A stretch of 64,000 nt of DNA from Paragonimus skrjabini miyazakii (GCA_014338405.1 JTDE01000691.1:116694-180693); one strand, 5' to 3'. Counted from the stretch's first letter, positions 23,401-36,899 are shown. Made by a program: numbers and translations. Notes: generated from the letters alone by a model not told the origin.

Positions 23401-25517
23401 AACACTAAGCAACCCGAACTGAAATCTAGTTAGTTGGGACATCTTTTCAATTTGACTCTGAACGTGTGAACAAGAATTACGGTGCAGGACTAGTACGATA
23501 ATCACAACAACGATATATTCAACCCACCATCTACACAAGAACCAAGCGACTGTGTTCTATATCTCATCGTTTGTGTTAGTTTAATGATAATGGGCAGTTA
23601 ATCCCATTCACTCAACGTTATAGTTCATGGGTACAAACTAGGACAAATATCGATAATGGACTATGTGGACATGAGACAGAACATTACAATATCTCAAAGC
23701 TGTAGGTATATAACTCGGAATGAACCAAACCCAAATGAATCCATCACACAAATCCTATAATTCCCTGCGGGTGTTTGTGTGTGTGCGTGTTTGCTGTCCG
23801 AGCGTCTCAGCTGTGGACGACGGACAAACAACTCCGATCGAACGATCATTATCATGTGAATGTGGGTCTGTTGCCGTTGTCACATGGAGTAGTTAGATCT
23901 AACTATGCTATGTACTGCAAAGCTATGAAATTATCTGGCGCTGTTGTAGAGGTTAGCCGTCAAAAAGAAAGAGGTCACATGACAGTTATACAGAATGATT
24001 TGCTGTTCAACATCCCATCCCTAGAATCTGCAACCGATGGAATAATCACCCGGAGTGGATAACTGACATTAAGTGTATAAAGAATTCTGCACAAAAACTG
24101 CACACGCTCAACTGAAACTTTGCGCTATTTGGTGCCGATGATGCTTATGGAAATTAAATCTGTTAATGATAGCTACATGTGCAAATCACCATTCTTATAT
24201 GACGAGCAAGCCTCAGTTTGTGTTCATGGGCTTCTAGCCATAAATATCAACTACAAATGGTGTATAATTCAAGCAACAATAAATTACGAAAAGCTAGCAG
24301 ATAGTCAGAAAAATAAAGATACTTAAAACTTGTATCAGTGAAACAGAACAAATATTAGATCACCCAACAACTTCAAGTGTTAATTTGTTTTATTACATTA
24401 TTGAAGATTGTGGAACAAGGCTTCTTCAGGCAGTCACTGACTCACACGTCACAAAGATGAGTTATCAAGTTATCCAGGAAACTGACTGGTTTCAGTGTCT
24501 ATCATTATAGTGCTTTAACTAAGTGTCCGGGGTGAGTTTTCATTTCCGGAACACACATCTTAGGTAGTGCGGATGGTCGTTACAACAGTGTTTTTGATGC
24601 TCGTATTAAGTGAAACCACCCTACATTGACACGCCGCTATAAGCAACCATATTGCGATATTAAGCTGCATAACTGACTCTAATAAAAAGTTTGTTCCATA
24701 GCTTTATTCTACAGTAACAGTCTCTTTAATTCATATGGTCATCATCTGTTTCGTATTCACGACGTCTACATAGGAATCGTCAGTCATACAGTGTCAAACA
24801 GAAGGTTGTCCTCTTATCCAACTCATAACACCAATAAGCCTAGTGCCTCAGATGGGCTTTGACCATAAATGACCGTTTGCAAAACACTAGAAGGGGATTT
24901 CGTGAATCGATTATAATACGGAACAGTTCATTACTGAACAAACCTGGAGCAGACTAGCTGCAATGCACTTTCACAACAGATTGAGCTGAAATTGTGTGAT
25001 GCCCTGGAGAGAAAAGCGATTTCTTACACGTGATCCATAAAGTAGGCGCACAGAGTCACCCATATAGGTATCCGCTAATATAGAAATATGTATTACTTCA
25101 GGTGTGAACATAAGTGAACAAGGACAAAAATATTGATAAGCAATGGAGTTTGGGTGTCCGTGAAGAACAGGTAGTTCTCAAAGTAGACCTGAATGTGGCG
25201 CGGTAACAGGATATGGCCGTCCAGATATATCTCAGTAGTAACGGAAATACCCAAAACCGAAATCCTGTTCTGTGCTGCTTAAGCCTTCAGGCCTTGATTT
25301 AGTGAAGTGCATAATCTTTGGCGCGTGTTCATTCTTACATCTAAATTTCATTTTTCAATATACTACTACAGAATTTGCCGGTAACCGTCATGTAGAAAAA
25401 GATAAATAAATGTGAAATCGACTGGAAGCCGACTGTGCGAGAAGACATCGATCCGAGATGCTGTGGCAATTGCAACTCGAATTTGAACGCGCTTTCTGAG
25501 TAATGATTCATAGTTAC
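20406..25517. other. No gene recognised (probable intron)
   Basis: Five kilobases with short open frames only. The 95-codon frame at 23775-24062 (+) and the overlapping frames at 22.9-23.1 kb have no motif I recognise. A GT-rich patch lies near 23770. Confidence 0.45.
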
Positions 25518-25590
25518 CTTTCAACGTGTCTGGTTCTTCGTGTGAACAGCAGTCGAATTGATGTAGTAAGTCGACAAACATTTGATAACC
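25518..25590 (-). other. Exon-like 73-nt segment, unassigned
   Basis: On the minus strand the segment is preceded by a strong acceptor (AATACTTTCAG) and followed by a strong donor (AAAG then GTAACT). In phase 0 it reads GYQMFVDLLHQFDCC, then SHEEPDTLK; a second phase is also open. Its length is not a multiple of three, so it does not fit between the phase 0 tetraspanin exons. It could belong to a gene nested in the intron, perhaps with the signal-peptide frame at 26351, or be a cryptic exon. Confidence 0.3.
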
Positions 25591-26147
25591 CTGAAAGTAT
25601 TAATAACAAAAGGTCAGCATGAGGACTGTAAACAAATTCGATGTTTCTCCTGTCTTTTTTGAACGGTATAGCTTATAGGATTGATAGGTGACCTGCAAAC
25701 TTTCTTCCAGCGTCTACGATCTTTCAGGGTCCCTGAGGAGGTTGGTGCCAGACCGTCTTATTCTACTAAGTTTAGGTTTCATAACGCGCCTCACTGTTCT
25801 GGAGTAAGCTGGCTACCAAAATTCGATTAATGCTCCTCGGACACTTGTGACAAGGACAGGTAACTTTGTGGTAAATAACCTGTTTGCATCTTGTTTGTGC
25901 CTTTCATCTCGGATTCGGTAGAATTCACAGATTAGCATAGATCTTAACAGCACTTCGAACAAACGTGCGGATGCTCACATTGCTTGAAGATCTTAGATGA
26001 CATTATAGTGTTTCGAAGTAGGTTTGGAAGACTAGTGGGTATTTGTTAGCTGACGTTTATCAAACACATATGACCGGATGCGTGATTTTTGACACTCTTC
26101 AGACAATTAGCTTAACTTGTGTTCTCATTGGTAGTGATAAAAAGTTC

Positions 26148-26351
26148 TTAATAAAAGAGTAAATACAAGTCACATTCCGTTTCAGACGATGAAACGAGGT
26201 AATTTGATGGCATGCGCACAAATGAAGTGACTGTGGGAAATGTGTATTTCTCATAATTTATGATCCACTGGTTTTCATTCGCTATTGTTCTACAATTTAG
26301 GGTTTTACCCGCCAACAACCACATAAACAGAAGTAAACTGGAGTTCATCAT
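26148..26351 (-). CDS. Possible small secreted protein or signal-peptide exon
   Basis: From ATG at 26351-26349 the frame gives 67 residues starting MMNSSLLLFMWLLAG, a good signal-peptide core, followed by a short polar region with two Cys. A possible donor (GCGG then GTAAAA) falls just after the hydrophobic core, the usual place for the end of a signal-peptide exon. The exon-like segment at 25590-25518 lies downstream on the same strand in a compatible phase. Small secreted proteins with short exons are common in flukes. No homology is recognised, and chance cannot be excluded. Confidence 0.3.
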   Translation of the reverse strand: MMNSSLLLFMWLLAGKTLNCRTIANENQWIINYEKYTFPTVTSFVRMPSNYLVSSSETECDLYLLFY

Positions 26352-28440
26352 CTTCACTAATCATATAACAACAAGAAAAGGTCAAAGCTTAGGGATAATG
26401 AAGGGTTGACAACAATTTGCTTTCCTACGATTCTTTGCCGAAATTCAGACAGCAAACATTAAGATGTCTCAATCTAGCGCACGAAGTAAATTAAGATAAG
26501 TGGCTGGACGGACAGCTTCCCTTATCTCGACCGCTCCAAGTCCCTAATTATCCTCATTTCATAGATTAGCCGATGATAACACTGGCAGAACCAATAAACT
26601 TTATCAGATTTGATCTCTTTCAAAATGTTTGAACAAAGAGGGAATCTCCAGAGCTTTGTTTCTCACAATCAAGATATTGCGCTAGCATAACAAGCATCGG
26701 AAGTTCCCGATCATCCAACCTTTTAGTGAACATAAAAATGCAATCAAGTTCTCACAAGCTGCAATAACTTTTGGTTGGATGAGCATTAACCACCACCAAA
26801 ACAGGCAGCGTAGTTAGTTGAACAGAAATCAGAGTTTTGCTTCTCCCGCACGTTTTCGGTTTGACCTCAAGAGGATTACTGTGTTTATTACAGACAAAAC
26901 AACTTCTCCGGAAAAGATGAAAGCAATTCATTCATAAGGCTTGTTTTGAATTGCATAAACTATCTCGGTTTGCAGAATCAAAAAGCTGGTTCCAAGGAGC
27001 TGGAATGAAAGTCAGGTCTCCTTGCTTTTTTACGAAAAATAGATAAATTTGCATAGTACAGCAATGACAACACCTGAATGAAGTACCAAGTAATTAAATT
27101 TTAAAAATAACGAAACTCGTGATGTTATCTCTGAAATTACCTGACAAGTACATCGGAATTAGTGGAGATATTCAAACGTTCCTGTAATCCCAGCTAATAA
27201 TTCTATTTAATTCGGATACCTCACAAGACTGAAGTGTGTTTTGTTTGAAACTGAATCGACCCTTATTTGAATAGTTTGGTGAGCTTTTCTAAAATCAAGT
27301 TTTTATTATTATTCGCTGGTCACTGTGGAGCTGTTTTTGACAAATGACCATCAGGTATTGTTCCCACGTAACTTGTTCATAGAAAAATAGATAATTATGT
27401 ACCGTCTCACGCGAGAGATGGAGGTTTGAAAACCTTTTGTTCATTACAACCACAGAATGTGCAGAACCATGACTCTTCAGACGGAATAAGTCGTACGCAC
27501 AAATATAAAACGATCACTCTGTCCTGGCTACATACAGGTATGAATGAGTAAATAAAGAACGCTCGACATACAGTGGTCACCTAATACTGGCGCGCAAAGC
27601 TTTTGCAACTGCTTCTGTCGCAAAGTAATCAGGCTTACGACAAAGCTTTATGTCAGCAAACGACAACGCGCGACCCATATGGTCTTCACTAGTTACGGTT
27701 AACAGGACTCACAAAGTATTCACTTACACAAATGGCCAAATACAATTATCTTACTACGGTGTACACGGGTTTGATATATTTTTTCTCACGTTCCGCTCAA
27801 AACATCAATCGTTCCTACACTAATGTGCATTGTAATTTCAACTGTCAGTTCATACTGTTTCCTCAGTTCGTTCACGTAGGTCGTTTTAAACTTCTCAGTG
27901 AAGTGTATACTTGACTCTTCCATGTAGAATATCCAGGCATACATGGCTACATAATTGAAAATGCTTTTCCAAATCACTATGGTCTGTGGTATGGAGCCAC
28001 ATATTGAATTGTATATCTTAAGTACGCTGTTGACCACAGAGACTGTGCACTTGCATTTTATCACAAAATGTAGATTTCTTCCGCACAATTGTTTCGACAC
28101 AAGATTGATGATATAGCCACCTCTCTGTGTCAATGGATGTGATGGTGCATAATAGGATGAGCTTCCGGTAAATGTCGGCAAATCACATAATCTTCCTCTG
28201 TCAGCTATTTGTTTTTGCTTCTACTGATAGTTCAGTGAAATTCTTGATTCTTTGTATCACGTGACGTGCGCATGTGTTCTGGCTGACTGTGTGGTTCCCC
28301 GAGATAAACTTACACTGGACGGCAGCGTTGAAGTTGGAGCTGAGTCATGCGGCCCTACTTCTGTCCTGTCCATCGGTTCACCCAGTTCCCTAATGCCAAG
28401 GCGAAGCAAGCTGCGCCCTGAAGCCAGGGAAACTGGAAGT
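26352..28440. other. No gene recognised
   Basis: The longest open frame is 131 codons on the minus strand (27786-28181). It contains IINLVSKQLCGRNLHF and a basic, Tyr-rich end but no family I recognise. At 28250-28440 the sequence becomes GC-richer, with an open frame reading SLMPRRSKLRPEARETGS into the gap; this may be the edge of a repeat. Confidence 0.4.
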
Positions 28441-28540
28441 NNNNNNNNNNNNNNNNNNNNNNNNNNNNNNNNNNNNNNNNNNNNNNNNNNNNNNNNNNNN
28501 NNNNNNNNNNNNNNNNNNNNNNNNNNNNNNNNNNNNNNNN
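28441..28540. other. Assembly gap, exactly 100 N
   Basis: Exactly 100 N, the usual placeholder for a gap of unknown size. Confidence 0.98.
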
Positions 28541-30347
28541 ATAAAATGCGAAATGATCAACTGGTCTGAGCCAAAGTTGGGAACAGTGGTGACATCATTG
28601 TATCAGAAAAAGTCATCGGAAATTTTGACTACGACAGCTACACAAAAATGAGACAAAATGCTTAGTTGGTCATCTTGGCGCAAACCACTGGAATTATACT
28701 AAAGACGGGCCATAATAGAGACACATTCATTGCGCTGTTCCACAACACAAAGAGACTTCCCGAAATTTCCTAAGCTGTAATCAAACAAACATGTCTGTCC
28801 GTCTTTGTCCATTCGAATGCACTCTACACCGACGGTTTAACAGCCCTGGCAGCTCGGTAAGAGCAGCCGTTGAAGAATTATGGATAACGTATCACTTATG
28901 CGTAAACAGTTATCAGGATCTTTCATGCCACTCGCTGAGTTATTCTGCAACGTGGTGGTATGTACCAGAGTGAAAAGTTTGTGCGAAATTTTCAGCCGGT
29001 AAACAGCCAATAAACCACGCCTTCTGATTACCATATCATGATGCCCGAATTTATTTTGTAGTGGCCTATAGTTATTTTAAGCTCACTGACGTTAAACTTA
29101 AAAAGATTTTGGATTTGGATAATGAGTGTATAAATAGATAATCCGCTGCATGGTCCATAGTGATCTCATTAATCCACTCACAGAGAAATTGTAGTCTTGA
29201 TGCCAACTGCGTGGGATTCAACGGCAACTCGGGGAATATCGTTGAGTAGGAAACTTTCAAACTTATCAAGTGTTTATACATGGCCTTTCGTCCAGCTACC
29301 AAGGAAGGTTTCACGTCAACGCCAGAACTCTTCTAAATTTACCTACCGTTAGTTAATCTAATGAAGTCATTCTCTCAGATGATTAGTTTAAAGTATCCCC
29401 TGCTGCATATACAAAGTAAATCAGTTAACCTGGCAAACAGAAGGTAAGTTCTCACTTATATAAGCTAACGGTCAAATTAATTCGTGTGGTTTAATTAAAA
29501 ATTCGGCAAGAAAAGTCGACATAAAACTAGTTCATACGAAGTAAGTCATTGGTAGTTCCTCGGAGAATCTCGGTAAAACCGTAGGTTTCTGCAGAGCTGT
29601 GTTTTACTCGTCAGATAAAGCTAACAGATAATGAGTTATTGACAAGGAAGCAAGAACGGTGTTCGTTACATACTGAACAACATTCGTATTTTATCCTAAC
29701 TAATTCATCCATATAAACTTCTCCTGCCAGCCTCTTTCAGAAAGATGTAGTAGACTCTATCGTCGCTGATGTTGAAGCACATGTGTATCGTAGTTCCATG
29801 TCAGGAGCAAACAATTTACTGTGACGCTTGAGGCAGTGAGGTGAGAGTTTAGGCATGTATCCCCCTTCTCTTCAAATCAAAGATCACTTAGGAAATGTTG
29901 TGTCAAATCCGAGCGCGTTTGCCGCAATGCATGAATTATAACTTTGCTGATCACCAACTTAACCGTTATTTTGAGGAGAGAGAATTGCGGCTTCCGGCTC
30001 TTTGACCACAAGTCAGATATAACTTTGACGCTTTAAAAAGGATTTTCTGTTTTACCTGAGCAGTTTTGCACTGTTTGTCGCCTAATATTATTGGATGCCA
30101 TTGGTATCAGTACTGCCGAAAACGGTTGATCCGTTTTACTTAAAATGTTTTAATTTCTACACAAAACCTCTTGCTCTTCGTGAATTAATAGGAGTTGGTC
30201 AGTGCTACTCGTCGATCGCCCAGTCGCAGTTGCATTCAATTGTTCACGTTGTCTGACATCAATCTTCCTTCCGTCGTCGATAACAGTTACTTCACTTTAG
30301 ACAAAACCTGTTTAGATTAGTAATGCGTAGTCGGGGATTTAGTTTAT
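28541..30347. other. No gene recognised
   Basis: Short open frames only; nothing recognisable on either strand. Confidence 0.45.
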
Positions 30348-30530
30348 TTCAAGTTGAACATCACTCACAATTGATCGCAGCTGTCGTATTCCTATAGACT
30401 TTCCAGTCGGCCTCTTTTGAAAAGAAGCACCAGACTCGAGTTTCGCTCTCATTAGAACTCGTCAGTAGTGCATATCCTTGCCACTGCTGGGGTTAAAACT
30501 CTGGTCTATTGCAATCTGTTAAGTCAGAAG
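30348..30530 (-). mobile_element. tRNA-derived SINE, minus-strand copy (5' part decayed)
   Basis: Read on the minus strand it contains GTTTTAACCCCAGCAGTGGC (decayed box B region), then GATATGCACTACTGACGAGT, AGAGCGAAACTCGAGTCTGG, GAGGCCGACTGGAAAGTCTA and GTGAGTGATGTTCAACTTG. All of these match the 31183-31440 copy closely. The box A side is hard to follow. Confidence 0.75.
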
Positions 30531-31182
30531 CCGCACAGCATACAAGATGATGAAACACACGGTGGTGACAGTGTTAATAAATCAGTCTTGTGTACAGCAG
30601 GAACACTTCGTACCAAGTGGTCCATCAACATCAGGTCATCCTCAGACACGGAGCGAACGAATTTTCGCCGCTCACACAGAGCAAGAACTGGCCGGCTAGC
30701 TGGTCAAACATGTTACGACAGATAACGCGTCGAACCATGGGTAAACCCAACGAGCATTCATCGTCGACTGATGACTGTCCGCTCTGATGAGATGTCGGAA
30801 TTTTAGGCTGTTCATTTCAGCTTACCTGCGTTCAGTCGGAATTGTACCATTCTGCTCACCAACGTGATATTCGGAGAAAACAGTCAACACTAAGTGAGGA
30901 ACACCCATTGAAACCGTTTATAATTCGGTGCACAAAATTACAGTTTATCCAAGTAAAGTAACAATCAGTAAACCGACCCCATAACGGATCGGGTTAGCTG
31001 TCACTATTTTGGTTATAACTGAACTAGCTATACGTGCTGAAATCAGTGAAAAAACAAGGCGTTCTTAAGTGACGGAAAATTCAACGAATAATGTCAAAAA
31101 AGAAACTCACATAAATACAGTAATTGTGTCTCTTATCGAGACGAACGGGCCACCTGATCGTTACTCACAAGCGAAAGTGGTT

Positions 31183-31440
31183 GAGCGTTCACATGTGATA
31201 ATTCGGTCGTGCCTAACGTGAGGTCAATGGCGCAGTGGTAAACACGGTTGTCTCATGAACAGCGTGGTCGTGGTTCTAGTCCCGGCAGTGGCCATGATAT
31301 GCACTACTGACGAGCTCAAATGAGAGCGAAACTTGAGTCTAATGCTTCTTCTCGGAAGAGGCCGACTGGAAAGTCTATGAGAATGCGACAATTGCGATGA
31401 ATTGTGGGTGATGTTCAACTTGAAAACTTGTTCAATTTAG
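31183..31440 (+). mobile_element. tRNA-derived SINE, best copy
   Basis: The head GATAATTCGGTCGTGCCTAA is followed by a clear box A (TGGCGCAGTGGT, 31228-31239) and box B (GGTTCTAGTCC, 31272-31282). Their 44-base spacing is like that of an RNA polymerase III tRNA promoter. The body continues ATATGCACTACTGACGAGCT and GAGGCCGACTGGAAAGTCTA and ends near TGATGTTCAACTTGAAA. At least five other copies occur in the window. The box A and B region does not fold into an intact tRNA, so this is a SINE and not a tRNA gene. Confidence 0.85.
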
Positions 31441-31760
31441 GTGGGGTTGAAGACCAATCAGGCTTATCGGCGTGAATGTTGTTGTTGTTCGACAGAATTG
31501 ACTGTGAAGCGAGCGCACTTAATGGCACGTGACATTGAAAGCTGTAAAGGAAGTACCTTGCTGATGACAACTTGCCTTCTCTTATAGCTTGCTTGTTTGT
31601 TTTCAAGGTGTATGCACCTTGGTGTTGGATATTTGGGTAGACATAGAGTTGTGTTTAGTAAGTAGGTCCACTGTCTTTTCTTTCATTTTTTCTTGGTTCG
31701 CTTTCCTCATTGTGGCAGCTCGAATCACTGATGTGTCGCTGTCTTCAGGGATGATTTTGA
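31441..31760 (+). mobile_element. RTE-like LINE 3' tail joined to the SINE
   Basis: From about GGCGTGAATGTTGTTGTTGT the sequence follows the LINE 3' end at 17040-17320. Shared features are a C-terminal coding remnant, the block TTGTTTGTTTTCAAGGTGTA, TTTAGTAAGTAGGTCC-like sequence and a pyrimidine-rich stretch. A perfect hairpin (CAAGGTG, loop TATG, CACCTTG) lies at 31604-31621. Either this SINE carries a LINE-derived tail, or a 3' LINE fragment sits directly beside it. Confidence 0.7.
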
Positions 31761-34700
31761 GGAATCTGCACTCCTAAACCAAAATTTTAATTTAACTCTC
31801 AAGGCAAACATAAAAAACGCCTTGTTATATAACTGGTTACACTCATTTCAGATCGCAGTGTTCAGTCACGTACGTGGTCGATTAAAACAAAAAGGTGGTC
31901 AAGCTTGTTTGCAAGGCTCACTATTGCTACCATTAAAAAAACAATTTTAGCTGCAGTGAGCATGTACATTGGTTATTTAGCAAAATGTCGGCCATTACAT
32001 TTAAAACTTGTTTGTAATATACGCGAACGCATGCGTAATTCGAGCCGACAACATGATGTTCCCGTGACTCTGAATACAGCTACAGTTGTTTTTTTTCCAC
32101 ATGTGGATGTTTTCCCCAGTTAACTAGAAGTGCATTGCAACCGGATGTGCTCTGTCTGATAGTCAGATGTTCTTTTTCAGTAGAGTAGGGTGCTGTCATT
32201 TGTGCAGTACGCTTGGCCTAACAGATGCGATTTTGATCAGGTTGATTGATGTTATTGTACGCTTATTTACGAAAACATCCTGTCATCCAAACTATCGCTT
32301 CTCTCGGTTTCAGTCTCAGACATGTGATTAATTACGCAAGCTATGTAAATTTGGCAACAGACCTAGGCGATCATTTGCTTTTGACGCTTACATTTTTATG
32401 TGCTCCCAATAGTGATCCAGTATATAATGGTAAACAGTTTTCATATGAACAGAATTTGCCCTCGTGCTCGATACATGTAACAGAGTTTCTGCAAGGTATC
32501 TGCTATCATTCGGCCAGTTTCAATAATATGTATACTGAACAGACCGGATTCAGAACATAAAGTACGGCAGTTCTAAACGTCTTCGTTAGATGGTTGAACG
32601 TTGTGGTTTAAGAGGTAAAACCCACGCTGATTGAGAACTCTAAGGAAAGTGCCGTTTACCGCGGAAAAAAAACTTTTCACCCTCATAAGCTTCAACTGAT
32701 ATGTGGAAGAAACTATGAAAAAGACCAACGTTGGTCTTTCAGAACCGTTAAAGTAGATGCTAGCTCGGGATTAATTTGATGGTCTCCACATGACTGTAAA
32801 TAATGTCATTAAATCTTGCTGGCTGTTGAAAAGGAGATGTACAATTGAATGACCTTAGTTTGTTGTGATTATTAAGTAGTAATTGCACAATTATTACGAA
32901 TTAGGTCTTCAGGTAGACAATTATAATGTCAACATGCCTTTCTAGCAAAGAAGAAGGAGAAAATTAGCTGATTTCACTTTATATCAGGAAGGTTTGTGGT
33001 GCCGCACAACAACATGGTTACCATTGAATGAAATACTGCCACAGTCCAGACAAGTTACATAATTGTGGTTTGAAGCTTAATATCCCTGAAAAGCAGAACT
33101 ATAATATTATCGCTGTTTTATTTGAGCATTAGTAAAGGAACGGACACAGCTTAAAATTATTTAATTCATGTGGCAATTGTATCCTCTGAGACAGTTAGCT
33201 CAGGTGTTGAGAATTCAAAACGAAATATGCGGTACTCTTTGTTAAAGATCATATCTGACACAACCCAGTACTCATTTATGGATTTCCGTTTAAGTTGGTA
33301 TTAAGCATTGAAAAATATGTCATTATTTTGAATGTGAATCGTTAGATATAAATCGGAGTTTACCTTGTCAAAGTGTCATGTGGAAATTAATGACGATCGG
33401 AATTTTTATTTGTAATTGCAACCTGATAAACAAGCTGGGTTTGGCCAGATAGGTCTGTGACAGCATTTTTTTCTAGTGAAGACCAGACAATTTTAAAGCA
33501 CCTAAAAGTTATTTGTGAACTGTTTCGGGGTTTATTTCTGTGATGAATTAAGATGACGGGAAACAACTTCTTATTCCGAGGAAGTGTTCAAGCATTAAAC
33601 GTGTCTTCTTGTTAGGTGGCCCAACATTTTATCAATCAGGTCGGCCAAGAGCATTAGTTTCGTAATCCACAAAACGAAGTTTTCAACCGTGTGATTATTT
33701 TGTAGAACCATCTCATCTTGTGGCAGAGATGTGGAGTCCTTTTATCTGAACCACCCGTTAGTGTAATAAGTCAATTGCATGAAATTCTACATAAAAATTT
33801 GCCTGACAAGAAAATTCTGTACTTCAATTGGTATTCATAGGAAGGCAAGAACCAGCGAAAAGGCATTTTGCGCGGTAAAGAATCCTAACTGCGACCAAAC
33901 CAGTATTCATGCATAGAGTGCATAACATCTCGCTTTGATGTCATTTGTGGTTAAATGTCCAACCGGTATTGACTTAAGCGATCTTTCACATTTTTTGGTT
34001 AATATATCCAGGAATTCTTCTCTTTCGCTGTTTGTGCACTTTTAACTTCACCTTCCACATCAATCTTCCAAAACTGTTTAAGCAGCAGACGCAGCAGGAG
34101 GCAAAAAGATGAAATGGACAAAATAGACTGTCGGTAGTCATTTTCAGCATAACCCTCATTTGTCACTTTGGTAATATACTTAACAACTGTTTTTCCATCT
34201 GTAAAAGTTGCCTTTCGAAATGTGAACCTTTTACTCCAGTACCCAAGACACGTTTGATATGGAGCCAAGTTCCGGTATATCTTTTGACCATTTAAGAAAA
34301 TAATACTGCGAGTTCCGTTTACAACAGATTCACTCATGATGATGTCTAGGTTTTAACAAAATAAATTATTTACACTTGTCACTTACTTGATACAAGTAAT
34401 AGAAACATTTGGTTTTAACAAAAGCGTACCCAGAAAAATTCCCATTGTACCGAATAAACTACGCTGAAGCTTATGATTTTTCATCTAGATAGAACGAATA
34501 GTTTACTCTTACGAAATGTGAGCATGTTCGTCTGTACGTGTGTGTGTGTGTGCATACGCAATAAATTGTACCATCGAACAGTTGCTGCATCTCTACTGAT
34601 TCGGCTATCGGTTGTAATATTATCAACCAAATTATCTCGAGTCTGACTGAAAATTTTCAGATCCTACAAGAATTTGAGGTACAAGGAAAAAAGATCAAAC

Positions 34701-36890
34701 AGCGGTAAAATAAATATTTCACTGGGAGTGCTTAGTATAATGTTCATGAACTCTGAGAGAGAAAACCTCAACTATTCGGGAAAGACGTTAGTCACATGAG
34801 GCCTCTTCTTCCGAAGTTGAAGCAGAATTTCTGTATTACTTCTTGCAGACCATCAATTGGTCACTTTTTATAGGCGGACCACTGTCGTTTGAAGAAAGTA
34901 TACCACTTGTTTTTCATCTTGAATTTGGTGGCTTCTTCAGAAGCTGTGGAAATCTCAGGTAGTACTTTACTAGGCTGTCATTTTCGGTGTTAAGTGGCCA
35001 GTGTCAATCAGGAATGGGTGTCCAATAAGCACATATAGTCCAGGTAACAACTTTTGATGACTACAGTAATATAGATCTAGTCAATGAGGATGAAACCGGT
35101 CTCTTTTGAGTCCGCTGCCGGACGGGATGCCTAATGTCAGAGGTGGATCTTTTATTGTTGGCATGGCGAATATGGATCGCTTGATTATATCACTCAGTTG
35201 CAACATGGCTGTTATAGATAACGAAATCATTTGTTGGCGACAAAGCAAGTGAGTCGAGATGTTTCGGAGATATCAAACCTTTCCTACACGTTAGAATGCT
35301 AACGTTTAGGCGACGATACAGTCGTTTGAGTTTTTATTGCCTTCTACTGGCTTAAAGACAACTTTGCAGATACGAAAAAATCTCTTGCTTGCTAACAACA
35401 TGCATACAGTGGTGTTGTATTCACAACATTAAAGGAATCCCACTGGAATTCCTCCACAAAACATGTCTTAATGGCAGTCCTGTGCTTAAACCGTAGCTCC
35501 GGAAGTTTCAGCTGATGGGATGGAACAAACGGCTGGAGTAACCACTGAGAGGATGTATACAAAACCATCCATAATTTAAATGTTTTTGTGTAATGATCGT
35601 CTCGCGGAGGCTTATTCGGAGTTGTATTACCAAGACAAAATCAAGACCACCATCCGGCACACTTTATTCCAAACAGAATGGTAAAAGTTCGCGGAGACCG
35701 TATGCGTTTCTGCCTGCAACGGATATACTGCACCTCTCAGTGGTAACATAAAAGAATTTTTGTTTAATGGGCATAAAATTTTGGCCGTCTCATTAACGTA
35801 CCTCTGGTTAAACGAAAACTCCCAATACAATAAAGACATTTATGGACGAGTGTCTCATATTCGGAGTTGAGTGCAATGAATTACGTGAGACCTAGTACTA
35901 AGTCTAAGTACAAATGGTAGCTCTTGATCCATCAGACAGGCTCCATCTCCACAACCTCTTTCTTGCCTGATTTATACAATGTCTTATACAAGCAAGAAGT
36001 GCAGGTCTGTAGAGAAGAGCATTCTAAACTAATGTAATGTATTGCACAACGCTGATAGGGATGTTGAACTCGAGCACCTGGCTTACTAGGAGTTGTTTCT
36101 TCTGATTGTAAACAATTCATTTATCCAAATATTGAAACTTATTTTACTGTCCTGATGAACTGAGGAGTTTTGCGGAATACAGACCTACCTCGCCCTTTTT
36201 TCTTGTCACCTCAATGTTTCTCGTTTCCCGTCGAGCACGTTTCCTTCCAAGTATATTGGGAATAACGCGACTGAAATTTTATGTTCTAAGTTTATATGCT
36301 AAAGGCTTCTGCACCCCTGTCCAGAAGAGTGCTGGAGTAGTACTCACTTTCTCTGCTTATCTCCAAAATATTTGAATGACTGCATATTTCGTTGAATTAC
36401 TTGGATAAATGACTTTATCCCATCTTTGTCGAACTGCATTTCAGTTTCCACTGATCAAGAAGCTATTCTCAGGCCACGACTCTCCTTCAGCTACTCGATC
36501 ATTTTATTTTAAATACCCCACTTCGTCACTTCCGAACTTTCTGTAATTTATTACCCCTCACTTTTTATTTGTACACACCAATCGGCATAATTTCGCGGTC
36601 AACACAAAAATGTAACGCATAGGAAAGGTTTGTTAGCTCTCTGCACATTATCCCATTTCATATGTGTGTCGAGTGACTCATTCTTGGTTCATTCTATTAT
36701 TACAGTTCTTTGTCGCTTCAGTTCACTACTACTTTGAAAGTGATATGGTCGTTGGCAAGCATGATGTCCTATAGCATTTCGCTTAATCTCCGCGTTATGA
36801 GCTTTGTTAGCCAAACGAATTTTGCGTACGACTAGTAAATTTGTATGTCTACATAATGTGGCTTACGATGTTTTGTACTATACTTTATGA
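31761..36890. other. No gene recognised (probable intron)
   Basis: AT-rich. Open frames of 104 codons at 32246-32560 (+) and 112 codons at 33999-34337 (-) are the longest. The latter reads protein-like (SIIFLNGQKIYRNLAPYQ, RFTFRKATFTDGKTVVKY), with a possible acceptor TTAAAACCTAG upstream, but I recognise no family. A GT microsatellite occupies 34538-34553. Confidence 0.4.
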
Positions 36891-36899
36891 ATTCACGGG

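Noticed and set aside
25518..25590. Additional or alternative tetraspanin loop exon (contains FDCC)
   Set aside because: Its 73-nt length would break the phase 0 joins, and the surrounding residues do not fit the loop.
31228..31282. tRNA gene
   Set aside because: Boxes A and B are present but no acceptor or anticodon stem pairs, and the unit recurs as a 250-bp dispersed repeat.
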